The notes beneath the pieces are model-generated. The model saw only the letters and a program-made list of their open reading frames with translations, was not told where the DNA came from and did not search any database. 64,000 bases of DNA, from assembly GCF_933775445.1 (NCBI RefSeq), contig NC_065873.1, positions 22,940,001 to 23,004,000 of the forward strand, in the 5' to 3' direction. The position numbers were made by a program, and so were the translations under genes. Shown piece by piece: positions 45,413 through 58,900 of this stretch (positions within the stretch are counted from its first letter, which is position 1; each line of letters opens with the position of its first letter). The stretch is from Argentina anserina. Taxonomy: Eukaryota > Streptophyta > Magnoliopsida > Rosales > Rosaceae.

Positions 45413-47599
45413 CCATGACATAGTCCGACCATCTATTGCAAAACTAGTAGGAGGTTACTGTGACAGAACAACTAATAGTCTAATACCATAAACAATAAGC
45501 AACTAACACCACAACTTAAGGCACCAAAGCTCACCAACAAAGGACCAAGATTCTTGGATTTTTTAGTACCATTTCCGTCAACATAATTAACTCTTCATTT
45601 TTAATGATTCGTTCATCTAAAATATATATATGTACGTAGTGACAATCCTCCCCATGACTTCATAAAATATAGATTTTCAAATAGTAACTTGCTATAGAGA
45701 AATGGACACCACGGTGGTCATCAGTGGAAGCCATTCATTTGGAATTTAGTACAAGGTAGTGAATATTACTTGTGGCACTGCGTAGTATCGATCACTAGTA
45801 TCTCAGAAATGCAGTTTGCCAGAGAGCATGCATGCCCAGTGTAGCCAGAAACATAAATTAAGAGGATCAAAGTTAATGAGTTTTACAATTGTATGATGAG
45901 AGAAAGATCCCAACTCTAAATTAATAAAAACTTAATGGGAAGGATAATCTTTTCGTATAAAAATGAAATGAAATTGAAAACATTACATATACTAGTTTAC
46001 AATACACAAACTGAATAGGAAAAAACAATTGTAAAATCAATATATATATATACAATATTATAGATTAATCAATTAATGATGGTAACAAATCAATTATATA
46101 TATCAATACAAATATCTGTGTAAGTAGTTTTTTTATTTTTTTCCTAATAAGTGAGTGTCGTTTTAGTTTTGAGGCACTTTGGTTATTGGTTCTTTTAGAT
46201 TCACGCCATGATTTGTCAATATAGAGACAACTAAAATTAATTTTTAAGTTTAATTGTTTCATATGAGTTTTTTTTTTCTCGAAGTCTTATGGAGGATATT
46301 CCATGTTCATGTAGACTTTCATATTTTCTAAAATATGACATTATATTAAAAAAATGATGGTAACAAATCTAAAAATAGTTGAAAATTGGGTCAAAACCCA
46401 GGTCCTCTGGTCCTAGTGTTGCTACGGGCATGTGCATGCTCACTGCTATTTCCACCATCACCTCATTAATTTTGTCAATGGACAAGACATGATCCATGCC
46501 TTCATCTTAAAGATTCCGAAGTTTCGTATCTATCCGGCCGAATAGGAAGGGCATCAATCTCTCTCCTTAATAAATAGGACTGATTATAAAAGGATTAGTT
46601 TACTCTAGATGATTGCTGTGATCAGACCTTCAAATAAAAATTTACTTAATTAATAGATTTAATTCGGAGTTTAGTAAATGATGTCGATGGACGAGGGTCA
46701 ATGTAAATTAAGGCTTACATCAATTCTATACTTAATAGCGTATCTGTGGAATTCAGTAGAGGCGCCTAAACTCACGAATAATCGAGTTTTGATCGAATAT
46801 ATCTAAGACATGGAGCTCAAGTTACCTCGTTTACAATTGATCTCTCGTACATTAACGACACGATATTAGTCTTATGCTATTAAATAAACCTGCTATTTTA
46901 AGATAAAGTCCTACTTCTATTAATGGATTGCTTTAATGTAACCACTACGTACGATCCCTGCCGTCATCAATATTTATGGATGGAGATTCAATATTGAAGT
47001 GATTTTCAGACCTGTTGTCTCGTTCATCTTGTAGTTTACCTGCGCAAGAGCATCATTACATACGAGGGATGATTGAGTTAGAACAAACAACCAATTAAAC
47101 AGATCAATGGAGATTAATAAGATAGCTTTGGCAAAGTCTCGATCGACATGCATGAGCTAGCAGATGGACATGCAAGCAATTAACTTTGGTAAAAGTTTCT
47201 TTACTTATCAATTAAAAGCAGCAGGTAGATGATTCGCGAATATATACATGGTTTAGGAAGAGGAGTTGTTAGGAATTCGATCATCATGGATTACACGCTG
47301 TTGAGGAGTTCTTTAATAAAGAAGAAATAACATTAGGAATTAATTATGTTTATTATGCCCTATAAGAACCCTGCCATCTACAGTACGCAGAAACTTTTTT
47401 TTTTCCCGCATTTAAGAAATTGCAAAACCGAACCTATATATGCTTTTCCAGTCTACACGGATCGTTTATGCAAAGTTTCAACTTAATTGGATATAATACT
47501 AACAATAGTAAACTTATGCACTAATGGATTTTTTTTTGGTTAGTAATAAAATCTATTCTACTATACACTATTTGATGACAATTGTCACCTTATAGTTCA
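45413..47599. other. Gene-poor AT-rich DNA
   Basis: More than 2 kb with only short frames. I see no recognisable coding sequence or bounded element. Confidence 0.4.
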
Positions 47600-47607
47600 C
47601 TAAACAT

Positions 47608-48162
47608 TAGGGCCAGACATCTGAATTTCGGTTTGGGTTTGTAACAAATTCATATCCAATCCAAATTAATTGGTTTTTCATTTTATCCACATATATCTGA
47701 ATTTTAGAGATCTTGATCCGGATGTTCAACCAATCCGAATTTTTGGATTGGTCTAGATCAGTTTCGGTTAAAACCCAAATGAATTTGAAGTCTATAAACT
47801 CAAATTTAAAGATATATCAAACAATTCAATTATCTAAACACTATAGACATACAAATTTTAAACATATATCTAAAGAATAAGTTTGTTACCATATTATGAA
47901 ATTCATTATTGTAATCATAAGTTCAAACTTTTATTTATTAACCAATAATGAAGTGTCATGTATATTAAAAACAATATATTTGTAATTGAAGTAAATTATG
48001 ATCATTTTTTTTTCGGATGGTTTAAAAGACGGATCCGTATCCAGTTCGATTATAACCAGATCGATCGGACCAGTTTTCTTTATTTTTTTAACCTAAATAT
48101 TTATGATTAGTTATCCGATTAAGAAAATCTGAAGATCGATTTCAGTTATTTACCCGGCCCTA
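47608..48162. mobile_element. hAT-like MITE with TAGGGCC termini
   Basis: 555 bp with inverted ends TAGGGCC...GGCCCTA, flanked by an exact 8-bp duplication CTAAACAT at 47600-47607 and 48163-48170. TAGGG-type ends and 8-bp duplications are usual for hAT elements. There is no coding capacity. Inside are several short inverted blocks around CAATCCGAATTTTTGGATTG. Confidence 0.85.
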
Positions 48163-48415
48163 CTAAACATCACATCCTCATTCTGTCATATATAATATTG
48201 TAAAGCAATCATAATGTCAAGAGGTCAAAGAGGCATGGAACTGGCAATGCTATAAATGTGGAAGGCACAACTCATAAGCTAATAAACTGCAGCAGTCTAT
48301 ATATTGTGTGACCCATGCAGCTCGATCATTTCTTTCAAATTTTAATCAGCAAATTATACATATGCAGACAGAACAAGGATCTTATCTATGTTAAAACTTA
48401 AAACTAGCTATCATC

Positions 48416-49199
48416 CAGGGGCGGATCTAGGCTTCTTTAGGGGTGACTCAAGCATCTCCATTGGTCAAGACAAGAAAAAAAATTAGGTTTTAAATCTTTT
48501 GATTTTGAGATTCTCTTTAGCGAAAACATCCAAAAATAACCGACTCTACTCATTTGTTTCCCTTCTATACTTTACTTTTTTCTTCCTCAATAGTGTATCT
48601 TCAGCCAAGTATCTCTTATTCTAAAATGCTAGATAGGTAGATATTACATCGCTAATCTATTCAATTGTGTATTAATTGTGTTGTGTTAGATTTTGACCAT
48701 ATACATAGTTTTTTCTATAATATATATAAATATTTTTTTTCAATGGTTATAGGTGTCATTTGGACTAAATTGATAAATTTGAGTCCAAACCGAAGCGTTC
48801 GAAAAAAAATTCTTCATGGTTTCAAAGAAATGTTCAGTCTACATTTCTCAAAAAAAAAAAAATTCTAGTCTACAATTCCAAATCTGAATCATTTTCATTT
48901 CTTATCTTTCCGAAGCTTTATTGATCAATCACGATCTTTAATTTAGTTTTCATTGATCAGTCTTTAACCTTTCAAACCGCTAATAGAATGTTCTTGTAAA
49001 TGATTTTGGATTACGATATGCTATATGAATATTTGATTGGTTAATTTATCTTATTTGTATATATGCATTAGAAGAGTAAGCCTCATTACATTTACCGACT
49101 AAGTATATTGATTTTGATTTCAATTAGTAAAATTTCTTCACTATCTTTTTATAGTTAAGTTCAAGCATCTCTAATGATCCAATCCTAGATCCGCCACTG
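48416..49199. mobile_element. hAT-like MITE
   Basis: 784 bp with inverted ends CAGGGGCGGATCTAGG and CCTAGATCCGCCACTG, flanked by an exact 8-bp duplication CTATCATC at 48408-48415 and 49200-49207. Subterminal CAAGCATCTCCATTGGTC and AAGCATCTCTAATGATCC sit near each end in the same strand sense. It has no transposase. The terminal motif is common in plant hAT-type non-autonomous elements. Confidence 0.9.
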
Positions 49200-49207
49200 C
49201 TATCATC

Positions 49208-51699
49208 TTCTATATTATTGCGTATAAATTTTAAGTCGAAATGACCGCCTTGTGGCCCCAGCTTGAACATTAGTTTTTGTCGTCGTTGTTGTTGATAGCT
49301 AACATTAGATTTTTGTTTTTGCGTAAATTAAATATACACGTACCAATTCGCATTGTACAGGAGTGCAAAATGCATAAAAATATAATTAGATGAATTAGAT
49401 TAAGAAACAAACCAAGTATAAATGTACAATATATGCTACTTTTTCTCTCGAGTCAAAATCTACCAATTAGCGCAATGAATCAATTCAAATCAACTCGGAG
49501 AATATAACTAGTTACAGTCTCAAATACCCTTGTCGACTCGTTGGTGAACATTGAGTGCAAGTTATTTTCGGAGAGAGCAGAACGACAGAACATAGCAAAG
49601 CCAGCCGACTACCAAAACAACATGCAAGCTATATAAGCCTATCAATAGCTTGTCAAATCTCTGGCGCAGCCACCCGGTCAAAACTCAAAACGCCGACGAT
49701 AATGATACACACACCCATCATGATTCAAATCACTATGTGTGTAGATATATGGATACATCATAGGAGATATTTTGAAGATGATATATGTGTGTGTGTGCGC
49801 GCCTAAGTTACTAATTTTGAAATATTACAGGGTGGGATTAGCGATCATAATTCATATACCTTTGTTTGAGATAATGTAAACTAATAAATGATGAAGCTAA
49901 AACAATATAATACTTAGACAATCAAATAAGTCTTGGGTTAGTTAAAGAGTGAACGTCAGCCATTTCTTAAAATTCAGCATGATCGAGTAGGCAGTGGCGA
50001 TGGTTCAAGTACGTACGTAATACTCTCTAATTTAATTGTCTGGCATAGTTGAGGATAATACCAATCAGCTGTCTGCAACTTCCAATTGAATTAAGAGAAC
50101 TTGATAAAGTATGCAGTTATGCACAAGTTGGAGGTTGATGTATTGAACAAGAGGAAGAGGATACGGTACTAGGTGGTCATGAATTTTTTCAAGATAGGCT
50201 AGGACTATGATACGCTAAATTTGAGAATCGGTATCCTTCATCTTATTCTAAAATGTAAAAACTACTTAAACTTGGTATTATCGTGCATGACAATTACTCT
50301 AATTAAGAATTAAGAAAATTGAGTCAACCATTATCGGTCACAAATGTCTTAATTTGTTTCTGATGTTCTGAGATGGAGGCGTCACTAACAAAGTCAGGAC
50401 GGAGAGGATACCGCCATACCGGAACTCTAATTAACCTGGACGTATGAGATGATACGTTTCACACTAGCTGAACCATGCAACGTACTAACAATTGTTTATT
50501 TGTGTTAAGGTTAAGACATGAACTAGAATCATAGTCACGTACTGATTCTAAATTATGCATTTAGTTTTTGTGGGATGAAGCATGGTGTAGTGATCCAGTT
50601 CATGATCACGTCAATGTTTATAGTAAATCCACAGCTCACATGCAAATCACACAGCCAAAATTCTTAGTATGCGAGTCTTGCAGTGTATTCACCAAATTAA
50701 AGTCTTGCAGTGTAGTTCATCGCTCCAATCGCCATTCCTGATCGGAGCTGAAATACAAGACTTACACTTTGAGCATTGTGGCTTACATTTCCAGTAGTTA
50801 AGCATTTACCTAGACATAGCAGCTAGAGTTTTTTATTCTCATTTGGAGATAAGTAGATAACTAATTGGCTTTCCGATAACACCCAAGTGGCTCCTTAATT
50901 TGTTAGGCAACTAAAACATCATTGCATACGAGTGGACCTGTAGCTAGAATTGATTTCTTCTAATGCTGTATTAAGAGGTAGGAAAGGATCTGTACTGGGC
51001 AGGCTTGGGTCGTATGCTAGTTCACTGTATTTGCCGGCCGGGTCCTCTATAGGACCTCGTGCTAACATTTTTCATTGTTGTATTAACGCAGTTGATGCCT
51101 ATGTGGCCACGTATCTTGCTTAAACTGGGAATTCACTACATGGCCAAAAGCAGACCGATTTCCTCTAATATACATAGATACATAGAAGTGATCGATCAAC
51201 TGTGAACTGTTCGTATTGACTGAAAATGACAGAAATCCCAGAATCATGTTGCCTATCTTACATAATCAAAAAAATATGTTGCCCGTCTTAATGGCAGCTC
51301 AACTAATTATAAAATGATGACAATGATCAGAAATAGGTTGACATATAGCAAATCCAACTGCTTGATGGTGAATGAAAATTGCTTCATACTAGATACATCA
51401 TGCGAATCAAACAATTACTACACAAATTTATAACAGGAGGACAAGGATCACTAATAAATAATGTTATATCAGTTACTCTTTGAGATGAGATTTTCGTATG
51501 CCAAACCAAAGGAAGTGCATGAATTTCATGTTTAGTACCTTCATTTGTAACCAAAGAGGTGCAGCCGCACATTTGAGTACATGTACATAGCCTTGGCTGC
51601 TCAGTAACAAACATGAGAACTCCATCAGGGACTCTTGCCATCCGCAGGTCTTGATTGTTCTTACAGATTATTAGAGCATAACCTCTCTTAAGAAAATGA
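49208..51699. other. Gene-poor DNA
   Basis: About 2.5 kb with no supported gene. It ends in the 3' flank of the PPR gene. A GT-rich run lies at about 49788-49800. Confidence 0.4.
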
Positions 51700-53033
51700 T
51701 CAAGTTTCCACCACGCTATCATACCCTTTTCGAGTCATTATGGGTTTTACCTTCATTATGTGCTTGTATCTCCTCTGCATACCGTCTTCCATTCTTTTTC
51801 GCAGGCTATCATCAAGCATATTGACCTCTCCAGCTGAACTCAGTGCATTACAAACTAAGCTATAAGTATATTCTCTAGGTATTGACCCTCCATCAACCAA
51901 CTCAACAAGAATATCCCGGGCCTCTGTAACCCTTCCCCCTCACACAAGGCATGAATAATTGGAGTATAAGAACTTGACGTAGCTATTCCATGTTTCATAT
52001 TCTGCATTCTTCTTAACATATCCACAGCCTTATCAATCTCATTAACAGCAGCATAGTACCTAATAAACGAATCATAAGTGACCCGGTTGGGGGTACAATC
52101 CCTCTTCTTCATATCCTCAAACAACTCCAACGCCCTCAAGTCTTGCAGCAACCATTGATCAAAGCATTGTAAGTGACAACATCCGGAACAAACCCTCTAA
52201 AGACCATATTCCGAAACATATGATTGGCTTCCCACAACCGCCTCCTTGTAGCCTTCCTACACCCAGTCTCCAACCCATATCTACAATAAGAGCTTAACAA
52301 AATCGTAAACGTATCCGGGGGGCACCTAAACCCCGGCAGCTCCATCTGCTCCAGCAGAAACCCGGGCCTTCTTGAAATTTTCAACTCTACAAAGCGCGTA
52401 GATAATAGTATTGTAAGCATACACATCCGGTTTGCAATGAAACTGCTTCATTCTATAGAAAGCCGCCAATGCCTCATTGACCAAGCCCTCTTCTCCTAGG
52501 CATTTCATCAAACAGGTCATGGACTGTGTCGTAACAAGAGCGCTTCCGGCTTCGCCGCAGCTTCTCTTTGACATGTCTTTGAGAAAATCCCAGAGGGCCT
52601 TCAACCGATTGGCCTTAGCCAAAAATAGAGCCATGTCTCTGCAGGTTCGCTCATTATGGCGAAACCCGAAATGGGTTTCGACCCAGTAGTAAAAGTCGAG
52701 GGCTTTGTCGACTCCGAGATTGACCTTGTTGAGGTCTCTGTGGGCAGCTGGGCCGAGAAGGAGGATGTCATTGTGAAACTTATATGTTTCTTCCCGGAGG
52801 TTGCGTTGTGTTAATGGAGCGCGGTGGCGGAAGCCGGCTTGGCGGCCGATGGAGCGAGGGGAGTGGAAGAAGAATCTGGGGATGGAGGTTAGGACTTGGG
52901 AGACTGAGTCGGTTGTCCATGGTTGAGTTGAAAGTGAGGGGTTTGGGTCGAAAGGTTGGTTTTTGAGCATGGCGGTGAGGACTTGGTTCACTAGAGATGC
53001 GTAAATGCGGTTCAGAGGTTTAGAGGGGTTCAT
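51700..53033 (-). pseudogene. Pentatricopeptide repeat protein, interrupted by three apparent frameshifts
   Basis: The minus strand encodes a P-type PPR protein of about 440 residues, but in four frame segments: 52367 to 53033, about 52143 to 52366, about 51938 to 52140, and 51700 to about 51937. Within them PPR repeats are obvious (PDVYAYNTIIYALCRVENFK, PDTFTILLSSYCRYG, PDVVTYNALINGCCK, PNRVTYDSFIRYYAAVNEID, and a final PREYTYSLVCNALSSAGEVN). The protein looks like the Arabidopsis At1g77405 product, by memory. PPR proteins bind organelle RNA; no targeting peptide is clear here. Breaks: one extra base in CCCGGG near 52361-52366, a small deletion with a resulting stop near 52138-52146, and one missing base in the CCCCC run at 51935-51939. 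Two breaks lie in homopolymers, so assembly errors are possible. If real, the gene is dead. Confidence 0.8.
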
Positions 53034-53943
53034 GGTTTACATTTTTTGGAGGGAGATTAAGATGGGATGAGATGCAAAATGAGTTATGTGAGGGGTCGAG
53101 GCTACGCATGCTGCCATTGTTGGAGTTGATGGGAGATTGGGAGGGAAGGCAGTAGCAGGTGTCTGAAATTTGAAACATGGGACGTTATGAAGGACGATGG
53201 GTTTGGTTTAGGTAACAGCCCGTCCTTGTTGGGTTAGTTTTGTAGTTTCATACTATTTTGGGCTTTTGGTCACAATTGAGATTCATGTGGATATCAAAAA
53301 TCGGATTCATTTGCTTCATGGAAAACACGTTTAAATTCATAGACTTAGAATGATCTAGTAAAAATTTATCCTCATTGCAAACGTACATGCATTCTAATAT
53401 GGGAAAATCTAATTGTTTTCAAATCACACAAGTTTGGGCGAGTTTTACCTGGTTGCATTATATTAGTTTGTAATTTCAAGCCTTGCAATAATGAATTGAA
53501 TATCATGATTGGGTAATTTGAAGTTTGTGACCTACTGATACAAATTAAACAATTTCACACCCATGTATTGTATGATCCCCAATTCAGGGGATTTTGCCAT
53601 CATCAAATGGAGACTATACTCCCTTTTAGAAGAAAAATCAGAGAGCAGATCATGAAAAAGCATATTCACATTTATTTCCTTCTGAACTTATGTAGTAGTG
53701 ATACTTCAACCCTTCCTTTTTCCACACTACATTTCAAGATCCTCAAGCACTAATAGAATCTTGTCAGTTGACTAACTACAATTCTACAAAGTGGAAAATC
53801 AAACAAATACGTAAAAAGATAAGAAAATGCTTTTACTACAAGCAAGCAAGAAAGCAAAAAGTGGCCATGCTGCTTCAGAAGTACAACACAAGAACACGAC
53901 TGTGAATAAACCTCTTGATCAATCAAAGGCATGCAAAAACTTG
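53034..53943. other. PPR upstream region and intergenic DNA
   Basis: The PPR promoter lies here; a TTGGGCTTT block near 53263 resembles a site II element. No other gene is supported. Confidence 0.4.
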
Positions 53944-54519
53944 CTAAAAGAGTCCGAACCCTGCCCACTCTGCGTCACTTACGGGTCGCGGGGACGACTG
54001 GTAGGACGAGAAAGACGACATCGACGAGGGTGAGTCACGGAACGACGAAAGCAGCGACTTCCGGGAAGAAACTGACCACCGAGCCAGTGTTTCAAGGTCA
54101 GAGCTGCAGTCGGGTTCCGACTTCAGTGAGGGTTCAGGCACCGTTCTTGCACTACCACTCTTCCCCTTTTTCCCACTTATCGTTCTCCTTAGCAGAGGAG
54201 ACAAGAAGCACCCGCGCGACGAAACAATCTCTGGTCTCCGGGCAAGATTATTCGGCTGCTCAAACCGCCACCGATCTGAACGCGTCCGGCTAGGAGTGCC
54301 CCAACGAAACGACCGGGTCTGTGGCTCCGGTGGTGGCACAAACACGGACCCGGATGGTGGCGGTTTTAGCCGACTAAGATTGTATTCACAAGGTTGTTGT
54401 TGTTGTTGTGGTGGTGGTGGTGGTTGCTTTTGGTGTTGGACTTTGGGTACTCCTGGGCGGATTTCCCATTGAAATGGGACTGCTCCTGGTTTTGTGAAAT
54501 CATAATCATCAATCCCCAT
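53944..54519 (-). CDS. Proline/serine-rich plant protein with WEIRPG motif (DUF688-like)
   Basis: A single-exon frame of 191 aa. The N-terminus reads MGIDDYDFTKPGAVPFQWEI then RPGVPK, a W-E-I-R/K-P-G-x-P-K motif shared by a family of uncharacterised plant proteins often labelled DUF688 or hydroxyproline-rich. It is followed by poly-Pro/poly-Gln, a FRWGTPSRTRSDRWRFEQP basic block, and a Ser-rich C-terminus (SSFRDSPSSMSSFSSYQSSP) ending in WAGFGLF. No signal peptide, transmembrane segment or enzymatic motif is visible. Its position between the PPR gene and RFC4 fits a conserved neighbourhood. Function is unknown. A TATATAAA element on the minus strand about 40 bp upstream (54555-54562) supports this start. 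Confidence 0.72.
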   Translation of the reverse strand: MGIDDYDFTKPGAVPFQWEIRPGVPKVQHQKQPPPPPQQQQQPCEYNLSRLKPPPSGSVFVPPPEPQTRSFRWGTPSRTRSDRWRFEQPNNLARRPEIVSSRGCFLSPLLRRTISGKKGKSGSARTVPEPSLKSEPDCSSDLETLARWSVSSRKSLLSSFRDSPSSMSSFSSYQSSPRPVSDAEWAGFGLF

Positions 54520-54554
54520 TGTTGTTGCAGTGTGACACTAGAACGGTGAAAGGG

Positions 54555-54562
54555 TTTATATA
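54555..54562 (-). promoter_or_regulatory. TATA box of the WEIRPG-motif gene
   Basis: On the minus strand it reads TATATAAA, about 36-43 bp before the start codon, which would imply a very short leader. Confidence 0.45.
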
Positions 54563-55920
54563 GAAAGTGAGGGAGAAAATTCAAAGGTTGGACCCGGCGA
54601 GATTAAAGGGAAATCAAGTGGGTGGGTCGGCCGCTAGTACTATATAGATTGGTAACTCAACCATGGTCTATAAAATTTTCTTTGAAAATTTCAATCATTC
54701 AATGAAGGACAACCATGTGGTTTGGGAGTGCAACAACGGGTTAAGACCATAACGTTTTTTGGTCCCATGATGGGGATTTTAGATGTGACATTTGCTAGTT
54801 GAGCTGTTGAGAGTAGAAAAAAGGCACTAAAAGTTGAAGTCATGTGTGCTAAGTGACTAGTTTTAGTGCTTATGTGATTTATTTGTCTAGCGTATTTGGA
54901 GGGTGATTAGATTGTGACGTACAAGAGTGTGCTTGAGACTAAAGGAGTCGAGGCCTTCAGAAGTATTCTACACTTCGGATAAGGAAGACAAGGGCGTGAG
55001 AGACGATTTCGAACTCTGATATTTCGAGTGCGACAGAAATGTCGATCATCATCGATATAACACTTATTAGTCCCTATAGGTATGAACAATTTATAAACTG
55101 AACAAAACAAAAAAATGACAATATGATCGGTGGTGGACATGAATACCTAAATTCATCACTAAAGCGTATAACCCCTAACCAATGTCACTCATTATCACAA
55201 ACACAAAACCTGCTACTAGGGGAGCCGCCTCATTAGTCATTACCTCACTAGAGTTATGCACCCTACGCAAATAGCAAATGGGCGTATTTGGAGACATGCA
55301 ATTTATGATTCTAAGCTTAAATGAATTACATACGGTAGCATGTACGGATTGGACTTATAGATACGATACTCGTATTCTTCATTGATCACACGCAACAACA
55401 GAAAGTTATGAACCTAATAATACTGCACACCGATAATACATTACGGCACGGGTTACACAGTTTCCCCAAGTAAGCTGCCAACTTCGGAAGGATCTCCTGC
55501 TCGTGAATTCAAATAAGTTTGAGCTCCATTCACGGAGTTTTGTCCAGAGCAGAACTCTCAACTCTCAAGCGTGTCCTTTTCTCAAATCCAAGTATAACTC
55601 GAGCCAGCAGTCTTTTAGTCTCAAAGATGGGACAAAAAGTATATATAGTACTCTAATGTTGGGTTCATTATGTCAACGTGAAAGAGACTCGATCATATTG
55701 TTTTCTTAATCATAATCATGTAAGATTAACGGTAAACCACTTACCATGTCTCCCATGCTCACTGCTTAATCCAATAAACTATTTCGCATGTTAAGAGATA
55801 ATAAACATTAGCTAGTGTTCTGTCTATTTCACAAAATCATGTTCCAGCAGAAAGATATTCGAAGACTAGTTTCTCACATAGAGAATGATACAGCTGCAAC
55901 CGAGTTCTGAAATGATATGC
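54563..55920. other. Intergenic DNA, nothing recognised
   Basis: About 1.3 kb with short frames only. It ends in the 3' UTR of RFC4. Confidence 0.4.
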
Positions 55921-58900
55921 TTAAGAGAATTCTTCTTGCATGTTACAGATAGCTCGAATTGTGCTGCTTGCAACATCCAGCAGCTGCAAGTACTCGTCAC
56001 TACCATCAACAAGACGCTGCAAATAACCAGGGCCAGACATAAATCTTTGCACAATAGAGCCTTGCCTTGCATGTATCGTTCTAATCAAAGTTCTGAAAGT
56101 GGAGTTGATTGTGAAATGTGAAGAGACCCATCATTTTAATTAACAGGCTGGATTCAGCCTAGACTGAAGTCAAAACTAACTTGTGACAATGGACATGCAT
56201 TAAAACCTTATATATACCATAGTTACCTTATCAGCTTCGCCCAATTTCCTGCAGATTCTAGCCTTCTGTTCATCTGATACGTCATCTGCTCCAACCACAA
56301 TCTCAAACAACTAGAAAAAATATTCTATTAGTGTTCATATTTATATGTTAAGCAATAAGAACTCAAAGATCACACAATTAAAAGAGAAAACATGGAACCT
56401 GTGAGAACATCTGAGAGACTGGGTATCCTTCTGCAATTACATTGTTGACTTCCTTGTTTGCCAAATCAAAGTTGCCACTTCTGCAAGCAGCAAAAAATGA
56501 ATTGACAACCTCCTGCGGAATTACCTAAGGCAAAATGAAATATCAGATATTTGGACAAGAAGACTTTGATGTAAGACTAAAAATATAAGTGTTGGTCTGT
56601 TTCATGTTAAATCCTAGGAAGGGCTATTTCCTGTTTCAGCACTAAACCCAGAGATTCCCATCCATAGGCCACGCCTATTTCCTGTTTCAGCACTAAACCC
56701 AGAGATTCCCATCCATAGGCCACGCCTATTGTACCGATGTAATAGCACTAAATTTAATTGGATTAATGGCTAAAAGCGTGAAACACTAGCCATTAGGATT
56801 TGGATTAGTATTAGGAAAAGGAAGAAGAAGAGGAGGAGGAGGAGGAGGAGGACTTTTGGTGCTTATCTTGCAGAACAATGTCTTATTCCAAACTTTCTCG
56901 AATTTGTAATCAAATAAGTAGTTGAGCAGGGATGCAACTTCAACCATTAAAACACCTATCTTTTCAGAAATAGTCCTTGCCATTTTGCACTACAACATCA
57001 TGATCGACCCTAACCGTAAATGACAACAAAGGAGCAAGTATAAAACCATCATGTCCTGTACTTACCCCGGAGACACTAATTAGGTCCTTTGAAGTAATGG
57101 AAGACCCAAATAAGCGAGCAGCAGACTGCAGTATTCCAAAGTACAATTTAGATATGCAGCAACTTTGAATGTCGAAATTCAATGGCCAATGACACTTAGC
57201 CAAATAATAGATCATTGGTGATTACAGATTTAATTCGTGCAAAAAAAAAAATCAATTAGGAAGAATAAAATTCTTTGTTGATCAAACACCATTTACCTGC
57301 AAATATGTGATAGCTCGACGAAGATCTCCTTGTGAGATAGAACTTAGTGTTGACAGAGCCTACAACATCAATAGCTCTTTTTATTAACATAATGTCAAAA
57401 CCTAAAACAGATGCAAAGACCCAAATTCTCAACCAGCCACCATAATATTAGCAATGATATGCATACCTCTGGCTCCAGGGCGAGTCCTTCTTCTTGGCAA
57501 ATGTGTTGTACACGGGTGATCATTATATCCTCTGAAAGTGGCTTAAATCTGAACTTTGCACACCTCGATGCAAGTGGCTCTATGATCCTACAAATATAGC
57601 CATACACATCAGCGAGCAGCAACACCTATCCTTCGTTCATATAAATTCCAATATCACGAAAAAAGATAAAGACAATATGTGAAGCCTCTCTCATGATGCA
57701 AATTTTGCTTTCTTCAGATGAGTGCTATACAGCAACAGCTAATTGCCTCTCTCAATATACTTTAACAAATTCTTTCCGGACAATTTGATGAAGATGATAA
57801 AATGACCAATACAATTGCATACATATCTCTCCAACCAAACCCAAATCCTTCAAATGTATGTTATCACCCCACCCTCAAATGATATGAATAATCATAATTG
57901 CAAGTAAAAGCAAGAATATAAAAACAAACCTCTATAACCAAAATCAAACAAAGAAATGATTAAAGAAGGTGTACCTGCTGATATAATTACATATAAAGAA
58001 GAATCTAGTGACTTTGGAGTAAGTTTCCATTGTACGTCTTAAAGCATTCTGCATAATGGAATGTGTGAGACGCCAAAACTTTTTACAGGGAGAAAAAAAA
58101 AAACTAGGTGAGGAAGTTTTGGCAAGCAGACCTGAGCATCTTCTGTCATTGAATCCGCCTCATCAAGAATAATGACCTTAAATGGTGGACAAGGGTAGCT
58201 CCTGAAGCAGTGAAGAAAGAGAGCATAAATGCTTAAGGAATGGAAAAGAAGAATACACATAAACTAGAAAAAGAGGATATAATAGCTGATATAATATGAG
58301 GCATATACCCCTGGCGTGGTTTGGAAGCCACAGCAAAAGCAGCAAAGTTCTTGATCTTTGTCCTAACAACACTGATCCCACGTTCGTCACTTGCATTGAG
58401 CTCCAAAACTCTATCTTTGTAGAGTTCAGGTCTGCAAAGAGAGTGTTGCTAAAATTCAAAACAAAACAACACCAACCAACAAGATTCAACTATCCAAATT
58501 TGAAACCCTGAGTAAAACGATAAAGAAAACACAACATTCACATCGATACTCCCACATAAGCACATAAACAAACACCCTCAAAACAACAAAATCACATCTT
58601 GCAATGATCAAAGTCCAACCCTAACATGTACTGTCTCAGTAACCCATGTCATTAGTTCATATATCACAGCAATTTGGGGAAAACAAGTTTACACGACTAA
58701 GAAGCATGCAATCCTATTTATTCAAGTTCATGGAGTCTGACCCGAAAAGCTGGCGGCAGATGGCGAGAGCGGTGGTGGTTTTTCCGGTGCCGGGAGGGCC
58801 ATAGAACAGCATATGCGGACACTGAAAATCCCCCAGAACAATTGATGACACAAATTCCATGAAAAAATAGCAGAAGGGTTGAAGTGTAGAGTTACATTTG

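Noticed and set aside
51384..51722. A 112-residue minus-strand frame next to the PPR gene
   Set aside because: It overlaps the PPR stop by a few codons, shows no PPR repeat or other family resemblance, and looks like random 3' flank.
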